This document shows, in pieces, positions 1-11,606 of a stretch of DNA of 64,000 bases. The DNA is taken from the NCBI RefSeq assembly GCF_051020765.1, contig NC_134933.1:11071461-11135460 (forward strand), read 5' to 3'. Below the pieces are notes generated by a model. It had not been told where the DNA came from, did no database searches, and worked only from the letters and a program-made list of their open reading frames with translations. Origin of the DNA: Lasioglossum baleicum (lineage: Eukaryota; Arthropoda; Insecta; Hymenoptera; Halictidae). Made by a program: the position numbers and the translations under genes. Position 1 is the stretch's first letter. Each line of letters starts with the position of its first letter.

Positions 1-640
1 GTCCCGGCGGTGGCGATCATGGCAAAAAGAAGTCGCCGCGTCGGCTGGAAATCCGGGGAACCAGATCTGGTCGCGCGCGTTGTTAATTGCAGAACTGGCG
101 ATCGAGTTTGTCCCGGTGAATCGGACTCGCGTACGGAAAAAGGGAAAGAGAGCTGCTGCCGCGCGATCCTCGGGGCCTCGTTACTGAATCACGATTGTCA
201 ATGAAGAAATCCCGCGGTCCGTCCAAGTGGAGAACACACCGCAACGATGGAAATCCGTGGAATGTCGATCTCCGCTGGTTCTTTGGCCGGCTGCTCGCGG
301 TATCTCTCCGGTACCAAACGATACTTTCGAATCGGGAATTTCAACTGGCAGAATCGATGAGGCTCGTGAGAAGCGTACGCTGTTTTTGTTCTCACAATTC
401 GTTCGGCTCGCTCTTGTTTCCTTGTGTCCATCCGTCAACATGCTACAAATTCAACTGGATCGTCTCCTCCCACCCGATTCCTCGATCGGGCGCTGTCATT
501 TTAAATTCTGATATCTTTCAACCCCCTTCATTGCACTTTTTTCGAACGACGGTCCGGCTGCGTCGTCGATCCTGCAGAAATGAATCTTTTGAATGTTTCA
601 CCGTATTGATACACGGTTGACGGAGCACTCCTCAATCCTA
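1..640. other. Non-repetitive stretch, no gene seen
   Basis: Moderately GC-rich. Several overlapping open frames on both strands (longest 195-620) without a favoured frame or family resemblance. Nothing else seen. Confidence 0.6.
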
Positions 641-687
641 CGTACGATCTCGTTCGTAGGCGTTCATGTTACTTCATCGTTAATAAC

Positions 688-842
688 TACGCTGCGGATC
701 TTTGTACAAAATCAAAAATGTTCGCATTGATTCCTATTAAGCTGAAACTAATACATTGATGTCCTTAAGTATTTTTTAGATGTCCACTGCTTTACATTGT
801 ACGTGCCCATTTTTGTCATAAATCCATCAAATCCGCGGTCTA
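688..842 (+). mobile_element. TAGAC hAT-like MITE, 155 bp
   Basis: Ends TACGCTGCGG and CCGCGGTCTA are slightly worn forms of the family ends. Flanks TTAATAAC (680-687) and TTAACAAC (843-850) make an 8-bp target duplication with one mismatch. The interior matches the copy at 15453-15654 (shared AACTAATACA and GTGCCCATTTTTGT segments). Confidence 0.75.
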
Positions 843-859
843 TTAACAACTAAGCCCTT

Positions 860-1800
860 TCGCGGAACTAGAAAATTCATTTTTATGTCAGATTTCCTGT
901 GTCCCCACATTTCCAATGATTTTCAGAATATTTCATACGATTTTGTTCGTGGACATTCATGTTACCACATCGTTAATAACTAGATCTTTTTACCAGTTTC
1001 GGTAAGTACAAGATAAAACAACGATGTTTTTAAGATTCGTTTCTACTATCAATTTTATAATCGGTATAAGCAGCTGGTCCATGAAGCGGAATCTTTGACG
1101 ACACCGGGTACATTCAGAGCTAGGCCGCGTTTTGCGGATGAAAGTGATTTTCTGCATCGACCGGGGACACTGGGAATGACACGGGAGCGAGCTAGAAGAG
1201 ACGGGGACTCGAGGGAAGAGCAGTCTTGTACGTTTTTCGCCGGCCAAAAATACATATATTCCCGGCTCAAAGGGAAGCGATCCGTTGGTCTCCAGCTTAC
1301 TCCCAATTACAGAGAGCCATGGGATCCGAAACGGAGGCGAAGAGGCATCGTTTAATTGAAACTTGACGCGGGAGGGCAGCGGTATGACTAATTTACCGCA
1401 GGCTCTTTTAACGAACCGGCAATCTGGGTCATCGTACCATCATCGCACTCTAAATACGGAGTGCAACGAACGAGCGAACACACGCTGTGTGTGAACCTCG
1501 CCGATCCCGTAATACATATTCATTTTACGACCAACAATCCTCGTTACAACTTTCGATCGGCAAGATGTCGATGGACCACCGCGCCGGTTCTTCGTTCGTC
1601 TTCGGATCATCTTCGGGTAGGTGAAAGCTCTCGCTGTTTATCGAGAAACTTCAGTTACCTCGAGAGTTTGGCTCCGAGTATTGCTTTAGGACTCTCGTTG
1701 TACACCTCGTTCGGTCGAACATGAGGAAAACTGTACAGTGTGTGCACACTTAATTATTACCGAAGCTGTGAAACACCCTGGAAAGTTGGCCGAGCAGCGT
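860..1800. other. Non-repetitive stretch with a small duplication
   Basis: TTCATGTTACCACATCGTTAATAACTA near 948-975 repeats TTCATGTTACTTCATCGTTAATAACTA near 662-689, so the insertion site region of the 688 MITE exists twice. GC patch at 1090-1340. No gene recognised. Confidence 0.55.
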
Positions 1801-1808
1801 GATAACGG

Positions 1809-2265
1809 TCTACAGCGTTTCTAATCATCTAGTAACTCGATCTCACGCGCGATCCCTGTCGTAAATATTGTTCGACTTCGTAACTCTCGGCTACTTAATA
1901 ACTACTGGAAGGAATATTCTATTTCGTTGAACATGTTGAGTGCTGTTGAAACTACTCGAACGTTATGTACGCTAGTAAGAACCGCTTAAAAATTCATGCT
2001 CAACCTTCACTCTGCGTGTAGGGGTGTAAACGCGCCCCAAACTTTTTTCACAAAGAAGAATTTAAATTTTTCAATCTCGGCAGAGCATTTTTCTACATCG
2101 AATCAAATTTATGTCTACAGCGTTTCTAATCACCTAATTCTCAGCTACTTAATAGCTACTGAAAGAAATATTCAGTTCGTTGAACATGTTGAGTGCTGTT
2201 GAAACCAACATGTTACTCGAACACTATGTGTACGCCAGTAAGACCCGCTTAAAACTGGATGCTTA
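1809..2265. repeat. Diverged direct duplication, about 300-bp period
   Basis: TCTACAGCGTTTCTAATCA...GAACATGTTGAGTGCTGTTG...CGCTTAAAA occurs at about 1810-1997 and 2114-2255. The second copy lacks an internal stretch and has an extra AACATGTT. Confidence 0.8.
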
Positions 2266-2269
2266 AGAA

Positions 2270-2990
2270 TAGAGAAGTTCGTACGTCATCGTTCGGTTGA
2301 TTAACTACCTCCGTCGTACAAAATAATTTCATGGACAGTGTTTATCGGGTTCGAATGGTCGAATTTCACGCGTGTCCAGGGACCCGCACGTTTCGGCCCG
2401 CATACTGCGCAATAAAGAAAAAACAAAAGAGTCGAATAAACTAACAGACGGTTTAAGACCGCGCGCAGAATAAATAGTAGAAGCTCGTAAACCTGGCACG
2501 AAACACTGTTCGTTTTACGAGTCCATTTCTAAGCCATTGTCACGCGTAAAACATCGGGGTTTGTTCAACCTGCCTAGACGGAAGTGACGTCGCAGCAACG
2601 TGGGGCGACACGGCTCGTTGAACCGAGCGAGCCGCGCGGAAATAACTCACGTACGGGAATCGTCACGTCCCGTGGTAACACGCCGGAACGGAAATGCAGA
2701 TATGTACGGGGAGCATAAGTGGCGGATCGCCGATAATCGTACGCGAAACGCACGCTCGCGACTCCTTGGACGCGATGGAGACTCGCCCGGTGTCCTTGGG
2801 GATAAGGTTCCCGTCGAACAACGGGGTGTAGTCGAGGCACGTTTCATGCCGGTACATGAGTAATTACTCCTATCCGACGGAGCTTTTCTGTAATTTATTT
2901 CCAAGAATCTACAGGTACACTGTTCTTGCTTGGTACCTGCGACGAGTGCGTGTAAAAAGAACTCGTGCTAAAAGTACAGGCTCTATCTAA
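2270..2990. other. Unannotated stretch, GC patch
   Basis: Overlapping frames on both strands at 2574-2904 in a CpG-rich patch; no frame favoured. No gene recognised. Confidence 0.5.
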
Positions 2991-2994
2991 TAAG

Positions 2995-3105
2995 TAGACT
3001 GCGAATCTTTATGCAAAATAAAAACTTTTTACCTGAATTGTAACAAATTCGAGTGAAATAGAAATTTATTTTCTTCTTCATTATGTTTAGAATATTTTTA
3101 CTGTA
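2995..3105 (+). mobile_element. TAGAC hAT-like MITE, left half only
   Basis: Left end TAGACTGCGAATC followed by the family's ATGCAAAATAAAAA and ACCTGAATTG segments. The right end is missing; the copy runs into the tandem repeat that starts near 3140. Confidence 0.65.
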
Positions 3106-3139
3106 TTGAATCACACACATCTACTCGTTAGTGTCATTA

Positions 3140-3462
3140 AAAGCAGGCGAAACACAATTTGGGGATGGTATTTAATTGTTCCATTGACGATTTAATAGAC
3201 CCCGATGACAAAACGGATTTTCCTTTAATTATTTATAAAACTTTTACCAACATGTTTCTCACATTTCCATGATTAAAATTACACGAAACACGATACAATT
3301 TGGTGATGGTATTTAATTGTTCCATTGACGATTTAATAGACCCCGATGACAAAACATTTCTGCCTTTATTTCTGTCATTTTCCTGATTCAAATTACACAA
3401 ATCACGATAAAATTTGGGGATCGTATTTAATTGTTCAATTGACGATTTAATAGAACCCCTAT
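3140..3462. repeat. Tandem repeat, three units of about 115-145 bp
   Basis: The segment GATGGTATTTAATTGTTCC plus ATTGACGATTTAATAGACCC occurs three times, starting near 3164, 3305 and 3420, joined by diverged AT-rich spacers. It abuts the truncated MITE at 2995. Confidence 0.85.
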
Positions 3463-4329
3463 TATTCGGTGAACAAGATAAAGCTTACTACTCTATAATT
3501 GAATCTAGAATAGGACAAAATTCCAAGAATTTTGGAACAAAAATTATCCGTAGATCTATACGGTCCACAACGACATGATTCCAGAAAATACGCGATCGGA
3601 TGGCGTTAATTGTCGCCGTTATGCTTGTCCTCGCCTACTTCTCGCACATCCGGTACCGTTCCCGCGCAACGAGCGGTTGTTGCGTCAATCTAAGAATATT
3701 TTTACAAGACGACGAATTCCACCCCGGCTGAAGGATATTACTCATTATACAAACAACTCGTCACGTTGTTTCCACTCTCGGTCAATGAATCCAACACGTT
3801 TCGCCTACGTTCGGGAAAACCAGATGCGAATTGTGGGACGCGAGATAGATAAACGGATACGGACACGAGGAAAAAATGTTGAAAATCGTGGAATTTCGTA
3901 AGAGACGGTTTCAGGAAAGCACGTTCGATCAAACTCGTTTGGAAAAATACAAGTTATCATCGTGGCCGTCGCCTATCGACACCATTCGCCGTGTAACGAG
4001 AACTCGTCCCGCCGATCATGAAACTTTTATGAGAGATAAATCCCGCTGCTGAGAACCAGCCCTTGATTGGCCGATTAACGGCACTCAATCAGCCGGCTTT
4101 AGCGACGTTTAGCCAGTTACGAAGTTGGTCTGATCGTCTACTCAAGATAGAATATTCAAACTTCTCGGAAATCAATGCTATCCTAATTCCTTCGAAATGC
4201 TGATTGATAAATTACGAACTGTCGGTCATTCATTTATTCAATAATGCTCAAGAATGTTGCTCTCTCTACAATTTAATTCTTATCTTCAACACTTGCGTTC
4301 ATGATCTTGTTGTATACAAGAAATAGGCC
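3463..4329. other. Unannotated stretch
   Basis: Single-copy-looking sequence; a 108-codon frame at 3575-3901 is Arg-rich without a recognisable motif. Nothing called. Confidence 0.5.
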
Positions 4330-4670
4330 CATCAAAACCTTTAAAAAAATTGTACAAACTATTTAGCTCCAGTTTTTTGCAATCGATGCTGATTTTTATG
4401 TATATATATATTATTAGTATGATCTTGTTGCATAGAAGAAATAGGTACGTCAAAATCATTAAAAAAAGTTATACAAACTATTTAGCTCCAGTTTCCTGCA
4501 ATCGATGCAGAAGATTTTTAATTTCTAATTATTATTAGTATCATCTTGTTGCATAGAAGAAATAGGTACATGAATCAATCGATTCAGAAGATTTTTATTT
4601 TCTAATTATTATTAGTATGATAAAAACCTTTAAAAAAATTGTACGATCTATTTAATTCTTCTAATTATTA
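4330..4670. repeat. Short tandem array with degenerate TAGAC-MITE pieces
   Basis: Units share TACAAACTATTTAGCTCCAG, TGCAATCGATGCAGAAG and TGATCTTGTTGCATAGAAG. The CTGCATCGATTGCA core is also seen, inverted, in TAGAC elements, so this array seems built from fragments of that family. Confidence 0.7.
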
Positions 4671-5854
4671 GTACAGTCGGTTCCCGCGTATTGGAGCAAT
4701 TTGAAACGATCGCGACTAAATCCTTACGTTCTATTAGCTCCGGTGTAGCAAGACGATTGCAAAATATATTTCACTCGCGGGCGCAAGGTGAATTAATTAA
4801 TAGAATGCAAATGGGAGGCCTTCGCATATTTTCGTTCAAGAAGAGAAAAATGTTCACCGCACAGGAATAACAATGATAAACGTGTCTCCTAGGTGTCAGT
4901 TGTTCACGTGAAACAATTTGTGCGGTGCAAAGTGTGAAATCGTTTCGCACGAGGCCGAGAGAGGATCGTTTGTTCGCGAACGATTTAACGAGCGTCTCTA
5001 TCTTTACCTTCGCTAGAAGTAAATTCTCATTTGCGAGATCTAGATCGCCAGGTTAGATCGACGGTTCAGGTCGATCGTTACAGCTCTCAACCGCTACCAC
5101 CGTAGCCCTGTAACGATTTCCATCTGTCCCCCGGCGGCGGCTCATTCGCTCCTCGTAAATACCAGACGCTTTTACGTTAATCGACCGCGCGCGGCCATAA
5201 GCGATCATGCAACCACGGTGAGGGCCTTTGTGCGCCACGTGAAACGTCGCGTCGCGCGCCGCTCTAATATCGACATGCAAATTTTCCCGATATCGTCGAA
5301 TGAGTTTGCTAATTTGGGCGGTTATCCACGCTAATGCCGAGAGAGCTCTGCACTCCGGTTTCTCGCCTGTTTTATTCGTCGAAAATAGAAACCTGGCTCG
5401 CGTATCGCCGGTTACCGGTCGGCTCGTGTTAACTAACCGATACCTCGGCTAAGATTAGAGTCGGTTTCGTAGCCGGAACGTTTAAATTCGATCGCTCGTT
5501 GTACCTACCCACGGATAAATGTCGATGCTTCTCCCGTTTTACAATTTCGATCGAACCGATAAACGAAATCTATGGAATAAATGGGATCGAGTTTCGCGCC
5601 CGTTCATGAATACAAATCAATTCGCTATCTAACATTTGCTTCTAACGCTTAAGAATAGTTCCATAAAAGAGACTAGGATAGTAATCCACCCATGTCTGTT
5701 CTACACGTTAAATCAACAAATTACGTTTCATTTGTAACTTCATATTTTAAGGAACTTTACAGTATGTGAAAATAGTAAACGGGTGAAATTTTACTCTGAG
5801 GAACGTATAAGGGTTGATTCTGAAATGATTATACACATTTTTGTGTCTAAGCAC
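4671..5854. other. Unannotated stretch, CpG-containing
   Basis: No repeats recognised, no convincing exon. The 4880-5480 part is GC-richer. Confidence 0.5.
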
Positions 5855-5858
5855 ATAT

Positions 5859-6115
5859 CGCTGCTCCGGAAGTATAATGACACAACTGAAAAAATTGAAG
5901 ATTCGGTTTAATTCTCCTATGAGAGTAGTTTATAGACATTGTGGGTTATTATTCAAACTTTTAAGTTATTTCAATTTATAAAATAATAAATACCAGTCTC
6001 GATTTACGTTATGTCGATTTACAAACATCTAGTAAATGCAGTTTTGAGCCCGCCAACACAATAAAGTCAATTTTACAAAATTTTACACTTGCGTCATTAT
6101 ACTTCCGGAGCAGCG
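5859..6115. mobile_element. 257-bp TIR element (MITE), superfamily unclear
   Basis: Near-perfect 27-bp terminal inverted repeats begin CGCTGCTCCGGAAGTATAAT at both ends, with one mismatch. Flanks are ATAT on both sides (5855-5858, 6116-6119); because ATAT is its own complement it could be a target duplication or an extension of the ends. The AT-rich interior has no long frame. Confidence 0.75.
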
Positions 6116-6139
6116 ATATTATAATAAAAACCACAATAA

Positions 6140-6405
6140 ATCTATATATCAGATGATTGCATAAGATCGTGCCCGATCTGAAAATAAAATTCAATGGTTA
6201 AATTTTAAATAATACAGCTTTATTAATCAATTATACAATATGTAGTCACCATTCTTTTCTAAAAAGAACCTAACCCAGACCATTCTTTTCTAAAAAGAAT
6301 GGTGACTATACACAGTTGATTAATAAAGCTTGTATTCTTTAAAATTTAACCATTGAATTTTATTTTCAAGTCGGGCACGAACGTTTGCAATCATCTGATA
6401 GATTC
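6140..6405. repeat. Long imperfect palindrome (hairpin) with a 14-base loop
   Basis: The arms at about 6140-6265 and 6282-6405 are inverted copies: ATCAGATGATTGCA...CGTGCCCGA...AAAATTCAATGGTTAAATTT and its complement. The loop is CCTAACCCAGACCA, flanked by CCATTCTTTTCTAAAAAGAA. It starts about 25 bases after the MITE at 5859-6115. It is probably a fold-back element or an inverted duplication. Confidence 0.85.
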
Positions 6406-6409
6406 TATG

Positions 6410-7185
6410 ACGTCATTTTTATAAGCTAACGTTTAGTGTTAAAAAAGGTTTAAAAAGGTAATAAAAAGGTTTTCGAACAAACTCTATTCTAAGTAATCGT
6501 ACGACGAATTTGTCAGACGAATTCAATTAAGAGCTGAGAATAGTGAGGTTTAGAAATACTATTGTAAAACCTCTAGTATAGAAAGGATATTTTTCGAACA
6601 TTTTTCAAGAAGAGTGGAGTGTTTCGTGCGGTTGGAAAGCCGTGCCAAAACGCGACTAAATTCCTGTGGACCACACTGCGGCATGCTCGGCGCTTGTATT
6701 CACGCTCACGCGAGAAACGTCGTCCGCAAGAGCCGCGGCTCAGCTCAGAGGCTCTGTTCAGTCGCCACGCTGTCTGGCAGCGACGTTTCTCGGCCCTCGA
6801 GAGCTCTCTCACGACTCTCTCACGGTGAAATCATTTCGCAGTGCTCGTCGTTCCGCCCGAGGCGGTGCGTGACACTTGTTTACCACGCATGAAGAGCCGG
6901 ACAGCCAAAACGGAAAAGAGAGAGAGAGAGATATTCGTCCCGTCCCGTCGCGGAATCCGCGCGAGGGAAAGCGGAATCGGACGATCTTTTCCATAGATCC
7001 ATCGATACGAGTTAACTCTTGTTCACTGAATACAGAGTCATTCTCACTTGGCCGGAGCCGAGCTCTCGCACCTGTCTGTTTGTCTTATTTTCTATACACA
7101 CTGTCGGTCTAAACTATTTCATCAATGCCTAATAAATTTTGATCTCTCTTCTTCAAAGAGACATTGCTATAGTACATGGCCAATC
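6410..7185. other. Unannotated stretch with GC patch and GA run
   Basis: Short AAAGGTTTAAAAAGGTAATA-type repeats near 6440. GC patch 6600-7000 with several overlapping short frames on both strands; AGAGAGAGAGAG at 6920-6932. Possible regulatory or untranslated exon region, unproven. Confidence 0.45.
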
Positions 7186-7193
7186 ATGATCAT

Positions 7194-7393
7194 TAGACTG
7201 CGGATTTTTATGCATTTATGAAGAAATTGGCTAGGTGAAATGTAAAACGGTGAAAAATTAGAAGTCTAAAAATAGTGTTGTGTTGTTTTTCAAGTGTGAA
7301 AAACTGTTAGGGGATGAAATGAATTTTTATTTAACTCCTACTGCCCACAATCGCCGCTGAGCATTTCGATTTTGCATCAAGATTTGCAGTCCA
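7194..7393 (+). mobile_element. TAGAC hAT-like MITE, 200 bp, perfect target duplication
   Basis: Ends TAGACTGCGG and TTGCAGTCCA. Exact 8-bp duplication ATGATCAT at 7186-7193 and 7394-7401. This copy best documents the 8-bp duplication for the family. Confidence 0.88.
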
Positions 7394-7860
7394 ATGATCA
7401 TCGTTTGTTATGCCAATTCGAGCGAGAGAGTTGGCAAGATAAGGTTTCAATAACTATCCTGAATTCACACATTTTTTTCAATGGTAGAAGACCAAACGAA
7501 CTTCTGAGACAGTCCAATGGCTTCAAATAAATAAGTTTGTTATTTTGGTGAATGCTAGCATACCGATAAATTGAAGACAGGTTTACGTTTGATTTTCCAC
7601 AAATTCAACAAGCTTGCTCGCGCGTGTAGATTCACGAACGATGTGAAGTCTACGCCGATATGCCTGTTAAAACATCTAACGCAGCTCGGAATTCCTTCTA
7701 CCGTAGAGTTTAATTGAATTCTCGCATTCCCACCTTTCGAATAATCGCAAGCCACCGCGGTGTAGAAACAATTTACTACGTCACTGAAACAGCGTGAAAA
7801 TTCTGCTCGACGAAGATTTCTCAATCTTTCTGCGCTCCGTCACTCGTAGCTATTCGAAGA

Positions 7861-8150
7861 GGACTGTCTAATTATCACACGGTGATAATGAAGAAACAAC
7901 TTTTGATTTGGCTGCAATAGTTTGTGGTCGATGCAGAAATAATGATTTGCATACTTTGCACTGTGTGATAATTCGACTGCGGATCCTTATGCAATATGAA
8001 AATTTTCTGTATCGATCACAAACTATTGGAGCCAAATCAAAAATTGTTTCTTCCATTGATAATGATAATGTCCAAAAATTGTTCGTACCATTCAATTACT
8101 TTTATCTTTCCACCTACTCGTTTTTATCATGAATGCATAAAATTTCGAAT
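7861..8150. mobile_element. Two TAGAC MITE pieces in inverted arrangement
   Basis: A copy starting at 7973 (CGACTGCGGATCC...) carries TGTATCGATCACAAACTATT. The reverse complement of that part lies at 7885-7952 (AATAGTTTGTGGTCGATGCA). A stray right end CTGTCTA (to 7870) is followed by ATTATCAC, whose complement GTGATAAT recurs at 7882-7889 and just before 7973. The right end of the main copy is worn. Confidence 0.65.
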
Positions 8151-9978
8151 TATAAAAGATTTTGACAATGTCATACATTTAAATTTTTTTAAAATGTAGA
8201 ATTCCGACGGGGTCAATGTGTGGACATTCGTTCTGAAAAAGTTTGAAGATGAAATCTACGTAGTGAAGAATCCGATCACAAAAAAGTTGGTAACCTGAGC
8301 TCAACACACACACAGAGAGAGAGACAGAGAGAGAAACAGCAGAAGATGGTAAGCCTGGCGATGATAAAACAAGAGCAGAGAGGATCGGCAGATTTCGCGA
8401 GCGTGTTGCTCGGTTTGCATGTTCCGGTGGAGCGGGTCGGAGTCAGCGGTAACCGCTAGGAAACAGGTAACCCCAATTAAACGAAAATCGTTGCGGAACG
8501 CGAGTTACTTAATCGCGGTTGCAGCCTGTTTCGCCGGCGGCATGATAAAATCCGTTCCGATGAAACGAACGTCCGCGGCCGGTTTTCCCAGCGCCCCCTG
8601 TTATTGTAACGTGGCGCAGGGCAACACGATGATCACGATAGCGCGAAAGATACGGCATTAAAGTAGCACCTGCGGGAAAAGCAAAGCGGCCAAGACCGAT
8701 AAACGAGAGGTCAACCGTGGCAACCGATAAAACGTCGATCGATTACGTCGCCGTTCGAACGTCAATATGTCGACAACTTTACTCGTTCGGCGTTATCGTG
8801 AGGGAGCGCGAGTTCCACGGTCGTGCTCATATTTAATCGATCCCATTACGCCAGCAAGAACGAGAAGAGATCTCTCTCGAGGTCCTCGTATGAAAACTGC
8901 CTAAGTCTAAGTAATTTCTACGGTTCGAGGGTAATTCTTTTTGTTAACTGCTCTAACTAGTGTCTAAATATAAACATAGTTCGGAAAAATCTCCGTGGAA
9001 ATCAAATATAGTTTCGCTTTGAATCGTTTCTTTGGCCTCCTGTAAAATTAACTTTTCTGGACTTAGGCAATTTTCATATGCGGCCGACGATATGTACATC
9101 GAGGACCGCGTGCATGTACGTGTCAAACGGTTGAGCGATATAACAGGTTCAACTTAATTTCGTTAAAATATCGCGGCGGCTTATCTGAGTATGCCAGCGG
9201 CATTCTTTAAGCTGGGAGCCTGCGCGCCGATTGCACGGTATTAAAACGGTGGGCGAGCAAACGGTTCTCCGAGCGCGGTCGGGTTGATTTAAGTAAAACC
9301 ACGTATCGCGGTCTTCATCTCGGTGTGACTTACGCTAATTGGCTTCTGAACGGGCCGATGGAAATTTATGGTAATACGCCGGCTCGCCCGCGAGCACACT
9401 AACGATACCACTTTTCTCGATGCACGTTCTCGCACGCCAAGCTTCGACGTCGCGGCGAGTCCCGTCCCGTCGCGGCCAGGACGTATCCGTTGCGTATCCG
9501 AGCCTCGTCCCTGATAACTGAACCACGGCTAAATAAAGCAGTGAGATATGACGGCCGCGACGGTAAGTGGCCACAAGAACTCGCTCATCTCGCGTGCTTA
9601 AACGCTCACTGTCTAGCCACCACTCGCCACCGACACACAATGCACCGGGTACAGGAATTTAGAGACGCAGAGAAAAAGTAAGTTTTGCGGATTGATGTCT
9701 GTTCAATTTCATGCAGCTGCGCGCCGGAGACAGAAACGGAAGCCACGAAAGTCTCGCCCCGAAACCCCACGACCTCAGCCGTCTCATCAAAGACATCAAA
9801 AGAAAAATCCTTTTTTGGATTTGCGATTTGTTACTGCACCGATGCACTTCCGCAAAAAAAAAACGCGTCACTGGGTAAGACAGCTTGTTGAACCATGCGA
9901 ACGTTTGCTTAACAATTTTTTCCTAACTTCAGCAGCGACTGAGTTATTTATTAGTCATCGACGATGCACGATGCAGCA
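8150..9978. other. Unannotated stretch with two plus-strand donor-like sites
   Basis: At 9564 ATGACGGCCGCGACG is followed by GTAAGTGG, and at 9678 GCAGAGAAAAA is followed by GTAAGTTTT. Either could end an untranslated first exon in the GC patch 9340-9640, but no acceptor partner or favoured frame is visible. The rest is single-copy-looking. Confidence 0.35.
8303..8337. repeat. Simple repeat (AC)n(AG)n
   Basis: A short ACACACAC run passes into AGAGAGAGAG with minor interruptions. Confidence 0.8.
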
Positions 9979-9982
9979 TTAA

Positions 9983-10300
9983 TCTCTTGCAGTCGGAGCT
10001 GTTTTAACTTCAAAATTAAGTTAGTATATGATCTTTTTCATTTTATGGATATGAAAATGATATAATACCTCGTGCAATGCTTAAATGTGTAGTAATTGAT
10101 TAGTAGACAGCGGACTTTATGCATTTATGACAAGAATGCTTAGGTGTAATTCAAAAGAGTAAAAACATAAACTTCTATGTCAATGAAAATAAATTTCTAT
10201 GTCACTGCAGTTTGTTGCAATTCAGGCTATTGATTGGATATCAGCATAACGATATTGTGAATAATCGTACAGCAATTTTTAGTGCATCAATTACAGATTA
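9983..10300 (+). mobile_element. piggyBac-like MITE carrying a hAT insertion, right end worn
   Basis: TTAA (9979-9982) precedes TCTCTTGCAGTCGGAG, a worn form of the family end. The interior matches the reference copy at 17003-17244 (ATGGATATGAAAATGATATA, TAGTAATTGATTAG, CAGCAATTTTTAGTG). It is interrupted at TTGATTAG by the TAGAC element at 10104-10229. The right end is not recognisable. Confidence 0.7.
10104..10229 (-). mobile_element. TAGAC MITE inserted in the piggyBac-like copy, internally deleted
   Basis: Starts TAGACAGCGGACTTTATGCA and ends in CTA after TTGCAATTCAGG. Flanks are TTGATTAG (10096-10103) and TTGATTGG (10230-10237). Orientation is opposite to the copy at 39302-39719: its left part equals the complement of that copy's right part. 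About 30 bases next to the right terminus are missing. Confidence 0.72.
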
Positions 10301-11266
10301 GAGTGTTCGAGAAACTCGAGCGACAGACGCGAAAGTTCTATTAAAAGTGTAACCGGAAAACACCACAGAAGAATAAATGAAAGGATCGAAGCGAGCTTCT
10401 GCAGCCAACTGGAAGAGGTTAATAAATTGAGGATCGTTAGAAGGAAGCTTGACAAGAACCACACGATGGCCGATAAATCATAACTGAATATGATCCTACA
10501 ATTACCCTTCCGAATGCAACAAAATAACCATCACCGCTAATTACAGGATCGATTTCCCGCCACCGAGTGTGCTTTAGCTCACAAACGATAGGACTCGCAA
10601 TAAACCATCGCGAAAACGGATACAGTCTAGTTCACAGAAAACGCGCAACATTGAGACAAGCATTGGCTTCCGGTTTCTCGCGTTAAGCGATACTTGCTCG
10701 TTACCTCTAATTACACTTTCCTCCCCTAATTATCGTACGATGTTCTTATGGTGTTCGACTTTCTTAGCTTCTGACCGGACGCAAATCGATCGCGATCGAT
10801 TCAGGTGATGGCTCGGTTGTAAGAATTTTAAACGATTTGAGGATCTCGTCGAAAGCGTGCCCATTTTCGTTTCGCGACATTCGTTTCTCCGTGGAAAGTG
10901 CGTTCGCGAGAGGCCGCGTGAGATTTTCGAGACCTCGCGATCCCGTGAAACGATTGTCGGGTCGTCGCGGCCTCGAAGTGACATACCGTTCAACGTGAAA
11001 CGGTCATTAGCGCTGCACGAGTGTCCCCTGGTCTCGCGTGTTCGTATATACACGCATTTCTATGCCAGACCGTTATAACGATCCCAGCGACAAGCAGATA
11101 GCGATGGGTCTTCTGGCATTTCAGGCTCAAAACCAGCGGGAAGTTTGAGCCGAGCCGAAGCAAATCACGAACAGACTCCAGAAGCTTGAAACTTCAACGT
11201 GCGAGTCGAATTCCCAAATTCTGTCTTGCTCGTTTCGTCTCGAATCAATTCGGGAGCTTCAAAATG
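10301..11266. other. Unannotated stretch
   Basis: CpG-containing; opposite-strand frames at 10730-11078 overlap each other. No gene called. Confidence 0.5.
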
Positions 11267-11274
11267 ATGATGAG

Positions 11275-11606
11275 TAGACTGCGGATCTTCATGCAATTAT
11301 GGCTTTCGAAAATTTTCAGAAAATGCTAGGGTATAAAAAATGTGACAGAATTTAGTACGATTTTAATTTATTTCACAAGATTTTATTTGATTCGAGTTTC
11401 TTCAAATTCGTCTGCATAAATTGCAAATTGCATAAACGTTCGCAGTCTAGATTAATATACTGCATTTTCAGAAAATGCTAGGATATAAAGTGTGACAGGA
11501 TTTAGTACGATTTTAATTAATTTTACGAAATATAAGATTTAATTTGATCCAAGTTTTTTCAAATTCGTCTACAAAAATTGCAAATTGAATAAACATCCGC
11601 AGTCTA
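11275..11606 (+). mobile_element. TAGAC MITE with internally duplicated right half
   Basis: Left end TAGACTGCGGATCTTCATGC. Two right ends, CGCAGTCTA at 11449 and CCGCAGTCTA at 11606, each preceded by the same roughly 150-bp block (TTTTCAGAAAATGCTAGG ... TTCAAATTCGTCT). This is a partial tandem duplication inside the element. Confidence 0.75.

Noticed and set aside
2341..2365. tRNA-like GGGTTCGAATGG
   Set aside because: Resembles a T-arm box but lacks a pairing arm, an upstream A box and an acceptor stem.
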